A DNA stretch of 33,484 bases from NCBI GenBank assembly GCA_018648655.1, contig JABGQV010000223.1, forward strand, positions 1 to 33,484, read 5' to 3'. Shown piece after piece: positions 1 to 9,111 of the stretch (position 1 is its first letter; the number at the start of each line of letters is the position of its first letter). This stretch comes from Anaerolineae bacterium. Its GTDB lineage: Bacteria; Chloroflexota; Anaerolineae; Anaerolineales; Villigracilaceae. The notes beneath the pieces are model-generated. The model made no database searches. It saw nothing but the letters and a program-made list of their open reading frames with translations, and was not told the DNA's origin. The translations under genes and the position numbers were made by a program.

Positions 1-38
1 AAGTTTCAGATATTCTATCTTAGCCTGTGGTCTAGTTT

Positions 39-2336
39 TTGGGGGTCATTATACTCTTTGCAAACACTTTCTATATTGCATTGATTTTTGCATTTCTTTT
101 TGCAATGATCTTTCCGCAACTTGCGCGCGCAGCCACAATCACTGTCAGCAACACCAATAACAGTGGCACTGGCTCTTTGCGCCAGGCGATTGCTGATGCT
201 GCATCAGGAGACACAATCAATTTCAGTATCTCTGGCACTATCATCCTGACTACCGGCGAACTGATTATCGATAAAAACCTTACTGTCGATGGAAGCGGGC
301 AAAGCATCGCGCTTAGCGGGGGGAATACTTCCAGCATCATTCGGATAAATACCGGAAATATTGGGATGACCGTCTCGCTTATCAGCCTTACTCTTCAAGA
401 TAGTGCCAATACTGCCGTCTCCAACGATGGAACCTTAACGATTACAAATTGTACATTTTCAAATAATGGCGGTCTGTCTACGGTCATTCTTGGTGGTGCT
501 ATTCATAACGATGGTATTCTAAGAATTAGCGGGAGTACTTTTTCTAATAACAGGGCTAATAGCAGCAGTAGCATAGCTGAAGGCGGTGCCATATACAACC
601 AGGGCACCATGAATATCACTGATAGCACCTTCTCTAATAACAGCGTTGACGGTTCCGTATCTCCCCGTGGCGGTGCCATTTTAAATCATTCAGTTGGAAC
701 AACGACTATTGCCAATAGCACCTTTTCTAGCAATGAAGTAGACCACTATTTCATATCTGGGCCTGAAAGTTTATATGGTGGGGCTATCCACAGCATGGGG
801 GCACTTGTAGTCACTAATAGTACTTTTACAGGCAACCACGCTCACATTGAAGTGCAAGCAGGGGCGACCGATAGTGATGCTAATGCCTATGGTGGTGCAA
901 TATACAGCAATGGCTCTCTTACGATCAGCAACAGCACCTTTTCTGGCAACAGTACTACTGCAACAGCATCCGGACAAACAATATCCTCAGGTGGTGCTGT
1001 ATATGGTAGCACTGTCAATACCACGATCTCAAATAGTACTTTCGCAGATAACAGTGTTTCTGCTAACGGTTCTACGTCACTTGCTTTCGGTGGCGGTATC
1101 TCATCTTCTGGCACATTAGAAAACAGTATTTTTGCCAACAACACTGGTGGGGATTGCACAGGTCCCTTTTCTGCTGATGCCTACAACCTGGATACAGATG
1201 GCTCCTGCAATAATGCCACACAGAAAACAGTAGCCGAAATTGGATTAAGCCCTCTGGCAGATAACGGTGGGCCAACGCAAACGATGGCAATTAGCAATAT
1301 AAGTGCTGCCTATAATGCTGCAGATAATAGCGTCTGCCAAGCAAAAGATCAGCGTGGGGTTGCCCGCCCACAATATAGCCGTTGCGATGTAGGCGCCTAC
1401 GAGCTTGATTCAACTTCTCCTCTTATAGAGTCCGATAATATTATCACCCCCTACTCAACCGGGCCCACATCTTTCACATTCGGCTTTATTGAAGATGTCT
1501 ACGACCCTGATGGCGACTCAAATAACGATGATGTGACAAACCCAGCCAATTACCTATTACTTGAAGAAGGAAACACAGTAGGCTTCCAAACCACGGCTTG
1601 CAATAACACAGACTTGGTCAACGATACCAAGGTTACGGTCAACAGTATTTCCTACAACGCATCCACATATCATGCAACCGTAAGCTTTAATGGCGGTATT
1701 TCTTTATTAGATGGAACCTATCGGCTATTTGTCTGCGGGACAACATCCATCGTGGATTGGGCCAATAATGCGCTCAATGGTGGAGCGGATTCTGCCTATA
1801 ATTTCACCGTTCAAGCAAACGCAACATCCTTGCCCACCACTGGCTTCCGCCATGGAAGCGTGACTGCGCTCCCCCAACAGCCTACCGCTAAAGCCTACGC
1901 ATCAACAACAATGATGCTTGAAATTCCCAGCATCGGTGTGGAGATACCCATCGTCGGTGTCCCCCAATCTGACGCTGGCTGGGATGTGACCTGGCTCGGC
2001 AATGGCGCGGGCTATTTGGCTGGCTCTGCCTTCCCCACTTGGGCAGGCAACACCGTCATCACCGGTCACGTTTGGGATGCATGGAATCAACCGGGAATCT
2101 TCTCAGACTTGAAAACGCTGAAGTACGGCGACCAAGTTCAAATCAAGGCGTGGGGGCAGGTTTACACCTACGAAGTCCGAGAAAGTAAATTGGTCACCAC
2201 CAAAAATGTGAACGCCGTCCTCCAATCCGAAGAATATGATTGGGTGACATTGGTGACGTGCGAGTTCTATAATCCTTTTACAGGAGATTACTTATTCCGT
2301 CGCAGTGTGAGGGCGGTTTTAGTGAGCGTGAAATAA
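39..2336 (+). CDS. Secreted right-handed beta-helix (PMP-like, choice-of-anchor Q type) protein with Ig-like domain, internal LPTTG motif and C-terminal sortase domain
   Basis: ORF 765 aa; repeated GGAIY..G.L.I.NSTFSGN motifs; 'DQRGVARPQ..RCDVGAYEL' anchor-Q signature; Big_5-like segment; LPTTG (nt 1830-1844); sortase motifs TGH and TLVTC plus a following Arg. TTG start at 39 is uncertain (in-frame TAG at 33-35). Confidence 0.85.
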   Translation: MGVIILFANTFYIALIFAFLFAMIFPQLARAATITVSNTNNSGTGSLRQAIADAASGDTINFSISGTIILTTGELIIDKNLTVDGSGQSIALSGGNTSSIIRINTGNIGMTVSLISLTLQDSANTAVSNDGTLTITNCTFSNNGGLSTVILGGAIHNDGILRISGSTFSNNRANSSSSIAEGGAIYNQGTMNITDSTFSNNSVDGSVSPRGGAILNHSVGTTTIANSTFSSNEVDHYFISGPESLYGGAIHSMGALVVTNSTFTGNHAHIEVQAGATDSDANAYGGAIYSNGSLTISNSTFSGNSTTATASGQTISSGGAVYGSTVNTTISNSTFADNSVSANGSTSLAFGGGISSSGTLENSIFANNTGGDCTGPFSADAYNLDTDGSCNNATQKTVAEIGLSPLADNGGPTQTMAISNISAAYNAADNSVCQAKDQRGVARPQYSRCDVGAYELDSTSPLIESDNIITPYSTGPTSFTFGFIEDVYDPDGDSNNDDVTNPANYLLLEEGNTVGFQTTACNNTDLVNDTKVTVNSISYNASTYHATVSFNGGISLLDGTYRLFVCGTTSIVDWANNALNGGADSAYNFTVQANATSLPTTGFRHGSVTALPQQPTAKAYASTTMMLEIPSIGVEIPIVGVPQSDAGWDVTWLGNGAGYLAGSAFPTWAGNTVITGHVWDAWNQPGIFSDLKTLKYGDQVQIKAWGQVYTYEVRESKLVTTKNVNAVLQSEEYDWVTLVTCEFYNPFTGDYLFRRSVRAVLVSVK
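1918..2336 (+). other. Sortase catalytic domain (copy 1) at the C-terminus of the 39-2336 CDS
   Basis: LEIPSIGVEIPIVGVP...VITGHVWD...WVTLVTCEFYNP...YLFRRSVRAVL: His/Cys/Arg sortase signature. Confidence 0.85.
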
Positions 2337-2362
2337 TTGAAATTTAAGAATTGAGCATTAAG
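2335..2362. repeat. Degenerate tandem heptamers (AATTGAA ATTTAAG AATTGAG CATTAAG)
   Basis: Direct reading; starts at the stop codon of the first CDS. Confidence 0.6.
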
Positions 2363-2486
2363 AAAGATATTGGCCTATCATACCGGTTTGCTACGCGGTC
2401 TGGATGTTGACCAGCCAAGAAATTTGGCAAAGAGTGTACGGTGGAGTAGCAGCATTCAGTAGGTCAGTTTTCAGTAATCAATCAAG

Positions 2487-2527
2487 CGAATTCTTCTGAG
2501 TTCTCGAAGAATTCGGAAGGCTTTTTT
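2487..2527 (+). terminator. Probable rho-independent terminator downstream of the first beta-helix gene
   Basis: 10-bp perfect stem CGAATTCTTC/GAAGAATTCG followed after 6 nt by a T6 run. Confidence 0.5.
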
Positions 2528-2631
2528 GATTAACGTATGTAGCACATAGGATATCTACTGAGGAAACATTACTGCCAAAACAAAAGTATTTCAAACTATC
2601 TTAATTGCAAGTTTGTCCCACTCCATCTCGT

Positions 2632-2658
2632 GGCTAATCATATAATGTATGATTAGCC
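2632..2658 (+). promoter_or_regulatory. Palindrome ggctaatcat-ataatgt-atgattagcc spanning a TATAAT -10-like hexamer (2641-2646)
   Basis: 10-bp perfect inverted repeat overlapping a consensus -10 box, about 110 nt upstream of the second beta-helix gene. Confidence 0.5.
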
Positions 2659-2766
2659 TGACGCAGCAGTAAAACTAAGGGCGAATACTCATCAGGTCTC
2701 AAGCGCACAACGCCTTTTTTTGTAGTGGGTAAAACCCACCTTATTTCTAAGCAGGAGAAACTTACC

Positions 2767-5112
2767 ATGAAATTTTCAAAGTTTGCTTCCACGGTCTTGA
2801 TCTTATCCTTCATTTTGACATCCATGCCAACGAAATCTGCCCATGCCGCGACAGGGCCTCTTTGCTATGTAGAAACTGGGGCAAGCGGAAGTGGGGACTC
2901 TTGGGGTAGTGCATACCCCGATCTACAAAGCGCACTAGCAGACACCAATTGCTCCGAAATATGGATCGTCCAAGGTACTTACTATCCTGATGAGGGCACA
3001 GGGCAAATAAATGATGATCGCGCATCCAGCTTTACGCTAAAAAACAATGTTGCGATCTATGGCGGCTTTGACGGTACAGAAACCTTGCGCGCAGATCGAG
3101 ATTGGGAAAGCAATACGACGACTTTGAGCGGTGATATCGATCAGATTACCGGAGATACTGGTAATGCTTACCATGTGTTAATCGGCGATGGAACAGACAG
3201 CACGGCTATTTTGGATGGCTTCACAATCACGGCAGGTAACGCAAATGCCCCCATAGCAACTTATCCCGATCCCAATGACCCAAATAGTTCAGGTGGTGGA
3301 TTATATATCTCTAATGGCAACGCAACACTTAAAAACCTGATTTTCTATAGCAACAAAGCTATTCAAGTCGGTGGAGGCATTTACGCCGTGGCCGACTATG
3401 GCGTCACCGGCTATAGCCCAACCCTGGACAATGTTCTCTTCAATATGAATACATCTGGTATCAGTGGCGCCGGTATTTATTTGGGTTTTGTGAGCACTCC
3501 CGGTTCCATAAAAAATACGACCTTCGACAATAATACGACCGCTTACGAAGGTGGGGGGATGATGATCCTAGCATGTGATCCAGTAATCGAAAATGTAACC
3601 TTTAACAATAACACAGCATCAGGAGGCCCTGATGTTTCTTATCTGATTCATGCGGGTGCCGCTATTTTTAATGACCTTGGTAGCAGGCCTACTATTACCA
3701 ATACCACCTTCAGCGGCAACTCAGCGGCTTCTAAAGGCGGCGCGATCTTTAATTCAAATAACAGTGCGCCAACCATTACGAATGCCACGTTCACCGGCAA
3801 CTCGGCTACAATATCAGGTGGAGCGATCTACAATTGGGCCAGCTACCCAACGCTTAACAACGTCATTCTCTGGGGAAATACCGCCGCTGATGAACCAGAA
3901 ATTTTTGATGAGCAATTCCCATCCTACCCTCCTTACAATGCTGAATCAACCATCAAGGATAGCGTTATTCAAGGTGGATGTCCGACGAACTCTAGCTGCA
4001 CAAATATCATCACAATAGACCCCAAGCTAGACGCCCTAACAGACAATGGTGGCAATACGCAAACCCATGCCCTGCTCCCCGGCTCGTCTGCGATCGATAA
4101 GGGCGCAAGCTGCCCCCCCACTGATCAACGCGGCATTTCACGCCCACAAGGTGCAGGCTGTGATATAGGCGCCTATGAATCTGGGGGCTTCAACGTGAGC
4201 AGCACTAGCCCAACATCCGGCGCAACGCTCATCAGCTTGGATACCATCGAAGTCATCTTCAGCGAAGATGCACTTCATGATGGCAGCAACAAAGCAGCTA
4301 ATAATACCGATAACTATATTCTGGTTGAAGCCGGAGCAAATGGGAGTTTCAACACCCAGTCCTGTGCTGGGGGCGTCATTTCTGATGATGTGAACCAAAA
4401 TATTATCAACGCCGCCTACGCCAACAACGGCGGTGCAGGCCCCTTCACAACTACCTTAGCTTTAGAAAACCCCTTGGAAGACGGAGATTATCGTCTCTTC
4501 ATCTGTGGAACCACATCCATTTGGAGTACAACAGGAATGGAATTGAACGACGGATTGGTCGATAATACCGTTAGTTTCATCGTTGGAATAGTCTCCACAT
4601 CATCCTTGCCCTCCACTGGCTTCCGACATGGAGAGGCGATTCAGCTCCCCAAACAGCCTGCCGCCAAAGCCTACACCGAAACAGCGATGATGCTGGAAAT
4701 TCCCAAATTGGATGTGAGTATGCCCATCGTCGGCGTGCCACAAAGTGATGCTGGCTGGGACGTGACTTGGCTCAACAATAGCGCAGGCTACTTGGCTGGA
4801 TCCGCTTTCCCCACTTGGGCAGGCAATACCGTCATCACCGGTCACGTTTGGGATTCGTTTAACCGCCCGGGCATCTTCTCAGACCTGAAAACGTTGAAAT
4901 ACGGCGACCAAGTTCAAATCAAGGCGTGGGGGCAGGTTTACACCTACGAAGTCCGAGAGAGTAAATTGGTCACCACCAAAAACGTGAGCGCAGTCCTCCA
5001 ATCCGAAGAATTTGATTGGGTCACGCTCGTGACTTGCGAGTTCTATAATCCCTTTACAGGAGATTATTTATTTAGAAGAGCCGTGAGAGCGGTTTTGGTT
5101 GAAATAAAATAA
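2767..5112 (+). CDS. Secreted beta-helix/choice-of-anchor Q protein with Ig-like domain, internal LPSTG motif and C-terminal sortase domain (paralog of the first CDS)
   Basis: ORF trimmed to ATG at 2767 (SD aggaga upstream); signal peptide MKFSKFASTVLILSFILTSMPTKSAHA-A; LPSTG at nt 4606-4620; TGH and TLVTC sortase motifs. Confidence 0.88.
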   Translation: MKFSKFASTVLILSFILTSMPTKSAHAATGPLCYVETGASGSGDSWGSAYPDLQSALADTNCSEIWIVQGTYYPDEGTGQINDDRASSFTLKNNVAIYGGFDGTETLRADRDWESNTTTLSGDIDQITGDTGNAYHVLIGDGTDSTAILDGFTITAGNANAPIATYPDPNDPNSSGGGLYISNGNATLKNLIFYSNKAIQVGGGIYAVADYGVTGYSPTLDNVLFNMNTSGISGAGIYLGFVSTPGSIKNTTFDNNTTAYEGGGMMILACDPVIENVTFNNNTASGGPDVSYLIHAGAAIFNDLGSRPTITNTTFSGNSAASKGGAIFNSNNSAPTITNATFTGNSATISGGAIYNWASYPTLNNVILWGNTAADEPEIFDEQFPSYPPYNAESTIKDSVIQGGCPTNSSCTNIITIDPKLDALTDNGGNTQTHALLPGSSAIDKGASCPPTDQRGISRPQGAGCDIGAYESGGFNVSSTSPTSGATLISLDTIEVIFSEDALHDGSNKAANNTDNYILVEAGANGSFNTQSCAGGVISDDVNQNIINAAYANNGGAGPFTTTLALENPLEDGDYRLFICGTTSIWSTTGMELNDGLVDNTVSFIVGIVSTSSLPSTGFRHGEAIQLPKQPAAKAYTETAMMLEIPKLDVSMPIVGVPQSDAGWDVTWLNNSAGYLAGSAFPTWAGNTVITGHVWDSFNRPGIFSDLKTLKYGDQVQIKAWGQVYTYEVRESKLVTTKNVSAVLQSEEFDWVTLVTCEFYNPFTGDYLFRRAVRAVLVEIK
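4690..5112 (+). other. Sortase catalytic domain (copy 2)
   Basis: About 118/128 residues identical to copy 1 over the core by hand alignment; TGHVWD, TLVTC, FRR. Confidence 0.85.
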
Positions 5113-5122
5113 ATCTCAAAAA

Positions 5123-5160
5123 ACAAAAAAGGCTACCAAGTTGGTAGCCTTTTTTGTTTT
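5123..5160. terminator. Bidirectional rho-independent terminator between convergent genes
   Basis: AAAAAA-GGCTACCA-agt-TGGTAGCC-TTTTTT. Confidence 0.9.
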
Positions 5161-6186
5161 TTATATCCAAAAAGCAGGAAAGATTAATCTCAGCGCCACA
5201 TCAATCAATAAGGCTACCATGAAGTACAAACCAAAAGCCCGATTATTCCCAAATGCCAGTGGGGCAAAATAGAGCGGCCAACCACCTTGGCCATCCGGGA
5301 AATCAGCAGGGCGTTCAGCTGGTCTTGGCTTCAATAATGCAGGGTATATCCCACGCAAGGTCGGAATTGCAAATAAAATCAACAGCATAATAGGTGTGAA
5401 GAATTTTATAGCAATAAGATAAACTGTAAAAAAATAGGGGAGAATCATCATCGCGAGAACTGTATAACGTGCAATTTTTTCGCCAATCACAACAGGAAGT
5501 GTGTAAATCTTCTTCTCTTTATCTATGGCAATCTTATCAATATGCTTCCCGAAGATAACGGTTGTAACGCCTAATACATAAGGCAAACTAGCGATGGTTA
5601 TATTCCAATCCCAATTCCCAGAAAGCACATAATAACCGCCACCGATCATCAGCGGGCCCCAAACAATGAGAACAGCGATCTCGCCTAGAGCAATATATTT
5701 CAGAGGCCAAGTATAAAAGAGCACAAAGAAAGCCCCTAAGCCCAATAATATCCATACAAAGCTATCATTACCACGATAAGAAATTAAATATAAACCAGAT
5801 ACCAAAGCCAATAAGCCTGTAATCCCTGCATAAAAAAGATGTTCTTTTTTAGTCATTAAACCACGCTCAACAGGCTGTGGACCATAAAGATTGCGAAAGT
5901 AATTATCCTTATCAACGCCAAGAGCATAGTCCGTAAAATCATTAAAGAAATTATTGGTAGCATGAGCAAGATTTAAGCCTAATACCAATGCCAGCCAAGG
6001 AAGAAACTGAAAACTTCCATCACGCAAAGCAAAAAGCCCCGCTAAGGCAGCTGATATAAAAGTCATTATCAACACCGCAGCACGGCTAGCAATCAACCAT
6101 CGCGAAATTATGTCAAGAGAGTCCCATTCTTCCTTAGATACTTCAGGGATAATATTTAAGGCCTTACGCCACATAGCAAAATTCAT
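5161..6186 (-). CDS. UbiA-family prenyltransferase (polytopic membrane protein)
   Basis: 341 aa, multiple TM segments, NNFFNDFTDYALGVDKD matching UbiA N/D-rich motif; SD aggag. Confidence 0.8.
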   Translation of the reverse strand: MNFAMWRKALNIIPEVSKEEWDSLDIISRWLIASRAAVLIMTFISAALAGLFALRDGSFQFLPWLALVLGLNLAHATNNFFNDFTDYALGVDKDNYFRNLYGPQPVERGLMTKKEHLFYAGITGLLALVSGLYLISYRGNDSFVWILLGLGAFFVLFYTWPLKYIALGEIAVLIVWGPLMIGGGYYVLSGNWDWNITIASLPYVLGVTTVIFGKHIDKIAIDKEKKIYTLPVVIGEKIARYTVLAMMILPYFFTVYLIAIKFFTPIMLLILFAIPTLRGIYPALLKPRPAERPADFPDGQGGWPLYFAPLAFGNNRAFGLYFMVALLIDVALRLIFPAFWI

Positions 6187-6307
6187 TTTCTGTTACTCCT
6201 ACATTTTTTATCTTATTTGTAAACTTATTATAACATTGCTTCAATAACAAGAGAAGAATCAGACAAGATGCGTTTGTAGCAGCGTAGAATTTGGCATCAT
6301 CACAGAT

Positions 6308-6355
6308 AAAACAAAGATACCGAGTGCTTTTAAAAAGACTCGGTATCTTTGTTTT
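6308..6355. promoter_or_regulatory. 18-bp perfect stem hairpin just upstream of the ygiQ-like start codon
   Basis: AAAACAAAGATACCGAGT / ACTCGGTATCTTTGTTTT with a 12-nt loop. Confidence 0.8.
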
Positions 6356-6359
6356 GCGC

Positions 6360-6365
6360 TATAAT
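6360..6365 (+). promoter_or_regulatory. Candidate -10 box TATAAT 7 nt before the ATG of the ygiQ-like gene
   Basis: tataat-ccccccc-ATG. Confidence 0.5.
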
Positions 6366-6372
6366 CCCCCCC

Positions 6373-8100
6373 ATGTTCCTACCAACTACGAAAAAAGAAA
6401 TGACTCAACTCGGCTGGGATTCGCTCGACATCATTATTGTCAGTGGAGACAGCTATATAGATAGCCCCTTTATGGGAACTGCCGTGATCGGCAAAGTTCT
6501 GGCTGACGCAGGATACCGTGTCGGAATCATCGCACAGCCTGATATAAGTTCTACACGTGACGTGGGCAGGCTTGGTGAACCCAAACTTTTTTGGGGCGTA
6601 ACCGCTGGCAGCATAGACTCGATGGTCTCTAATTACACAGCCCTCAAAAGAAAACGCCGCACCGATGACTACACGCCAGGCGGAGAGAATAATCGTAGGC
6701 CCGATAGGGCAACCATTGTTTATACAGGCCTAATTCGCCGCTTTTCCAAAGAAGCTAGCCCAAAAGAAGCGACACCACCTATCGTTCTCGGTGGGATAGA
6801 AGCATCTCTGCGCCGCGTGCCCCATTACGATTATTGGACCAATAAAATCCGTCGCTCAATCCTCTTTGATGCCAAAGCCGATTATCTCCTCTATGGCATG
6901 GCAGAAAAATCAACCTTAGAATTCGCCGCAGCCCTGAGAGATGGAAAAGAGCCGCACGAAATACGCGGGCTAAGCTATATCGCCAAAGAAGCACGTGAAG
7001 ACTATCTTGAAATGCAGCCTTATGAAATTGTAGCCAAAGATAAAATGGCATTTATTGAGATGTTCCACATCTTCTATAAAAATAACGACCCCATCCCTGC
7101 AAAAGGATTAACCCAAAAACACGGTAACCGCTACCTTATTCAAAACCCACCTGCACTTTACCAAACAGAAGATGATCTAGATGCCATCTACGCGCTAGAT
7201 TATGAACGTGCCCAACATCCTTATTACGCAAAAAATGGCAAAGTACGTGCCCTAGATACAGTCGGATTCTCCATCCCATCTCATCGTGGCTGTTATGGCG
7301 AATGTAATTTCTGCGCCATCGCCGTCCATGAGGGGCGCACAATCCGCTCGCGGAGCCAAGATTCTATTGTCTCTGAGGCAAAGAAAATTACCTTACATCC
7401 AAAATTTAAAGGCTATATCTCTGATCTAGGCGGCCCCACCGCAAATATGTATGGCTACGAATGCGGAAAGAAATTGAAGGCTGGCAATTGTCCAACCAAG
7501 CGATGTGTCAGCCCCAGCATCTGCCCCGTTATCAAGATCGACCATCGTCCCCACGCCGAAGTTTTAGAAAAGGTAAGCAAACTGGAAGGTGTCAAGAAGG
7601 TCTTCGTCGCATCTGGCTTACGCTACGATATGATTCTGAGCGACACCGAGCACGGGGACGATTATCTGCGTCAGGTCGTCACTCATCATACATCTGGTCA
7701 AATGAAAATTGCGCCAGAGCATACTGAAAACCACGTTTTGATGAAGATGGGCAAACCAGGTACAGAATCACTGGTCAAATTTAAAGAACGCTTTGAACAA
7801 CTCAATAAAAAAGCGGGCAAAAAACAATTTCTAACCTATTATATGATTGCCGCGCATCCAGGCTGTGATGATAATGATATGCGTAAAATGAAGGGTTTTG
7901 TAAGTAGCGAGTTGCGTATTAGCCCTGAGCAAGTGCAAATTTTTACCCCCACGCCATCCACTTACTCGAGCGTAATGTACTGGACAGAAATGGATCCGTG
8001 GACACTCGAGCCGATGTTTATAGAAAAAGACCCCAACCGAAAAAGAAAACAAAAAGATATTATTACGCAAAAAAATATAAGAAGAAAAGGGCGTAGATAA
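6373..8100 (+). CDS. YgiQ family radical SAM protein
   Basis: GCYGECNFCAI (CxxxCxxC), GGIEASLRRVPHYDYW, QVQIFTPTPST; start trimmed to ATG 6373. Confidence 0.88.
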   Translation: MFLPTTKKEMTQLGWDSLDIIIVSGDSYIDSPFMGTAVIGKVLADAGYRVGIIAQPDISSTRDVGRLGEPKLFWGVTAGSIDSMVSNYTALKRKRRTDDYTPGGENNRRPDRATIVYTGLIRRFSKEASPKEATPPIVLGGIEASLRRVPHYDYWTNKIRRSILFDAKADYLLYGMAEKSTLEFAAALRDGKEPHEIRGLSYIAKEAREDYLEMQPYEIVAKDKMAFIEMFHIFYKNNDPIPAKGLTQKHGNRYLIQNPPALYQTEDDLDAIYALDYERAQHPYYAKNGKVRALDTVGFSIPSHRGCYGECNFCAIAVHEGRTIRSRSQDSIVSEAKKITLHPKFKGYISDLGGPTANMYGYECGKKLKAGNCPTKRCVSPSICPVIKIDHRPHAEVLEKVSKLEGVKKVFVASGLRYDMILSDTEHGDDYLRQVVTHHTSGQMKIAPEHTENHVLMKMGKPGTESLVKFKERFEQLNKKAGKKQFLTYYMIAAHPGCDDNDMRKMKGFVSSELRISPEQVQIFTPTPSTYSSVMYWTEMDPWTLEPMFIEKDPNRKRKQKDIITQKNIRRKGRR

Positions 8101-8129
8101 TTTTTACACGCTAGAGAACAAGAAAAAAG

Positions 8130-8168
8130 AGCCGAATGACGACATTCTTATCATTTAGCTCTTTTTTT
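8130..8168. terminator. Bidirectional terminator between convergent genes
   Basis: aaaaaagagccgaatga...tcatttagctctttttt imperfect stem flanked by A and T tracts. Confidence 0.7.
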
Positions 8169-8206
8169 ACAGCACAGGACAAATCAATATAGTTTACTCA
8201 TAAATA

Positions 8207-9070
8207 TCATTTCGCACTCAAAAAGTTTATAAGCAATTTGTTCACTTTTTCAGCTTCGTCATGCTGTACCCAATGTGTTGCCTCTTCAATAAAAACAAGG
8301 CGTCCATCATCACAGCGATCAATACTTGGCTGCGCCATCTCCCGCCCCAATGCTGTATCTTGGGCTCCCCAAATAAGCAAAGTTGGCACAATAATGCGCG
8401 AGCTGGCTGGAGGAGTGGGAGGCTTTTGCACAAATGCTCGATACCAATTAAGCATGGAACGATAGGCCTTCGGTTGAGACCAAGATTGGCGATAATGATC
8501 CAAATCTTCATCACTAAATGTATTTGGGTGGGCACTTTTTTTCAACATCTCTGAGAGCATTTTCCAATTGCGCAGTCGGGCTAATATCTCTGGGAGATAT
8601 GGAATCTGGAAGAAAAAGATATACCAACTCTTGAGCAATTGGGCAAAATTGCTTCGCAAATGCTTTTGCATGACTGCCCCATGCGGCACATTCATATTCA
8701 CTAATTTTGAAATTCTGTCTGGATATTTTGCAGCTACCCACCATGCGACTGCCGCGCCCCAATCGTGCCCAACTAAAAAGGCTTCTTTCTCATCAGCGGC
8801 ATCTATTAACCCGATAATATCTTTTGCCAGCTCATCGAGCGAATATGCCGCAAGACCATCTGGTTTATCGCTAAGATTATATCCACGCTGGTCAGGTGCC
8901 CAGACCCGATAACCAGCTTCTACCAAAGCGGGAATTTGTTTTCGCCACCCATAAGAAAATTCTGGAAAGCCATGCAATAAAATAACAAGCGGGGCATCAG
9001 GTGAACCAGCTTGAGCAACATTTAAGCGAATTCCATTTGTTTCTATATATTGATAATCCATGATAGGCAT
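8207..9070 (-). CDS. Alpha/beta hydrolase (epoxide hydrolase-like)
   Basis: HGFPEFSYGWRKQIPAL, GHDWGAAVAW; start taken at ATG 9070 (MPIMDYQY) with aaaagga upstream instead of the longer ORF overlapping the neighbour. Confidence 0.82.
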   Translation of the reverse strand: MPIMDYQYIETNGIRLNVAQAGSPDAPLVILLHGFPEFSYGWRKQIPALVEAGYRVWAPDQRGYNLSDKPDGLAAYSLDELAKDIIGLIDAADEKEAFLVGHDWGAAVAWWVAAKYPDRISKLVNMNVPHGAVMQKHLRSNFAQLLKSWYIFFFQIPYLPEILARLRNWKMLSEMLKKSAHPNTFSDEDLDHYRQSWSQPKAYRSMLNWYRAFVQKPPTPPASSRIIVPTLLIWGAQDTALGREMAQPSIDRCDDGRLVFIEEATHWVQHDEAEKVNKLLINFLSAK

Positions 9071-9111
9071 AGTTCCTTTTGAAAATACGGTAAATATAGT
9101 CTTATATTTAA

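Noticed and set aside
500-1150. CRISPR array or DNA tandem repeat in the first gene
   Set aside because: The repetition is degenerate at the nucleotide level and matches protein-level beta-helix coils (GGAIY...STFSGN).
2653-2766. c-di-GMP (GEMM) or other known riboswitch upstream of the second beta-helix gene
   Set aside because: Could not match conserved GEMM core residues; only a short hairpin and T-run are evident.
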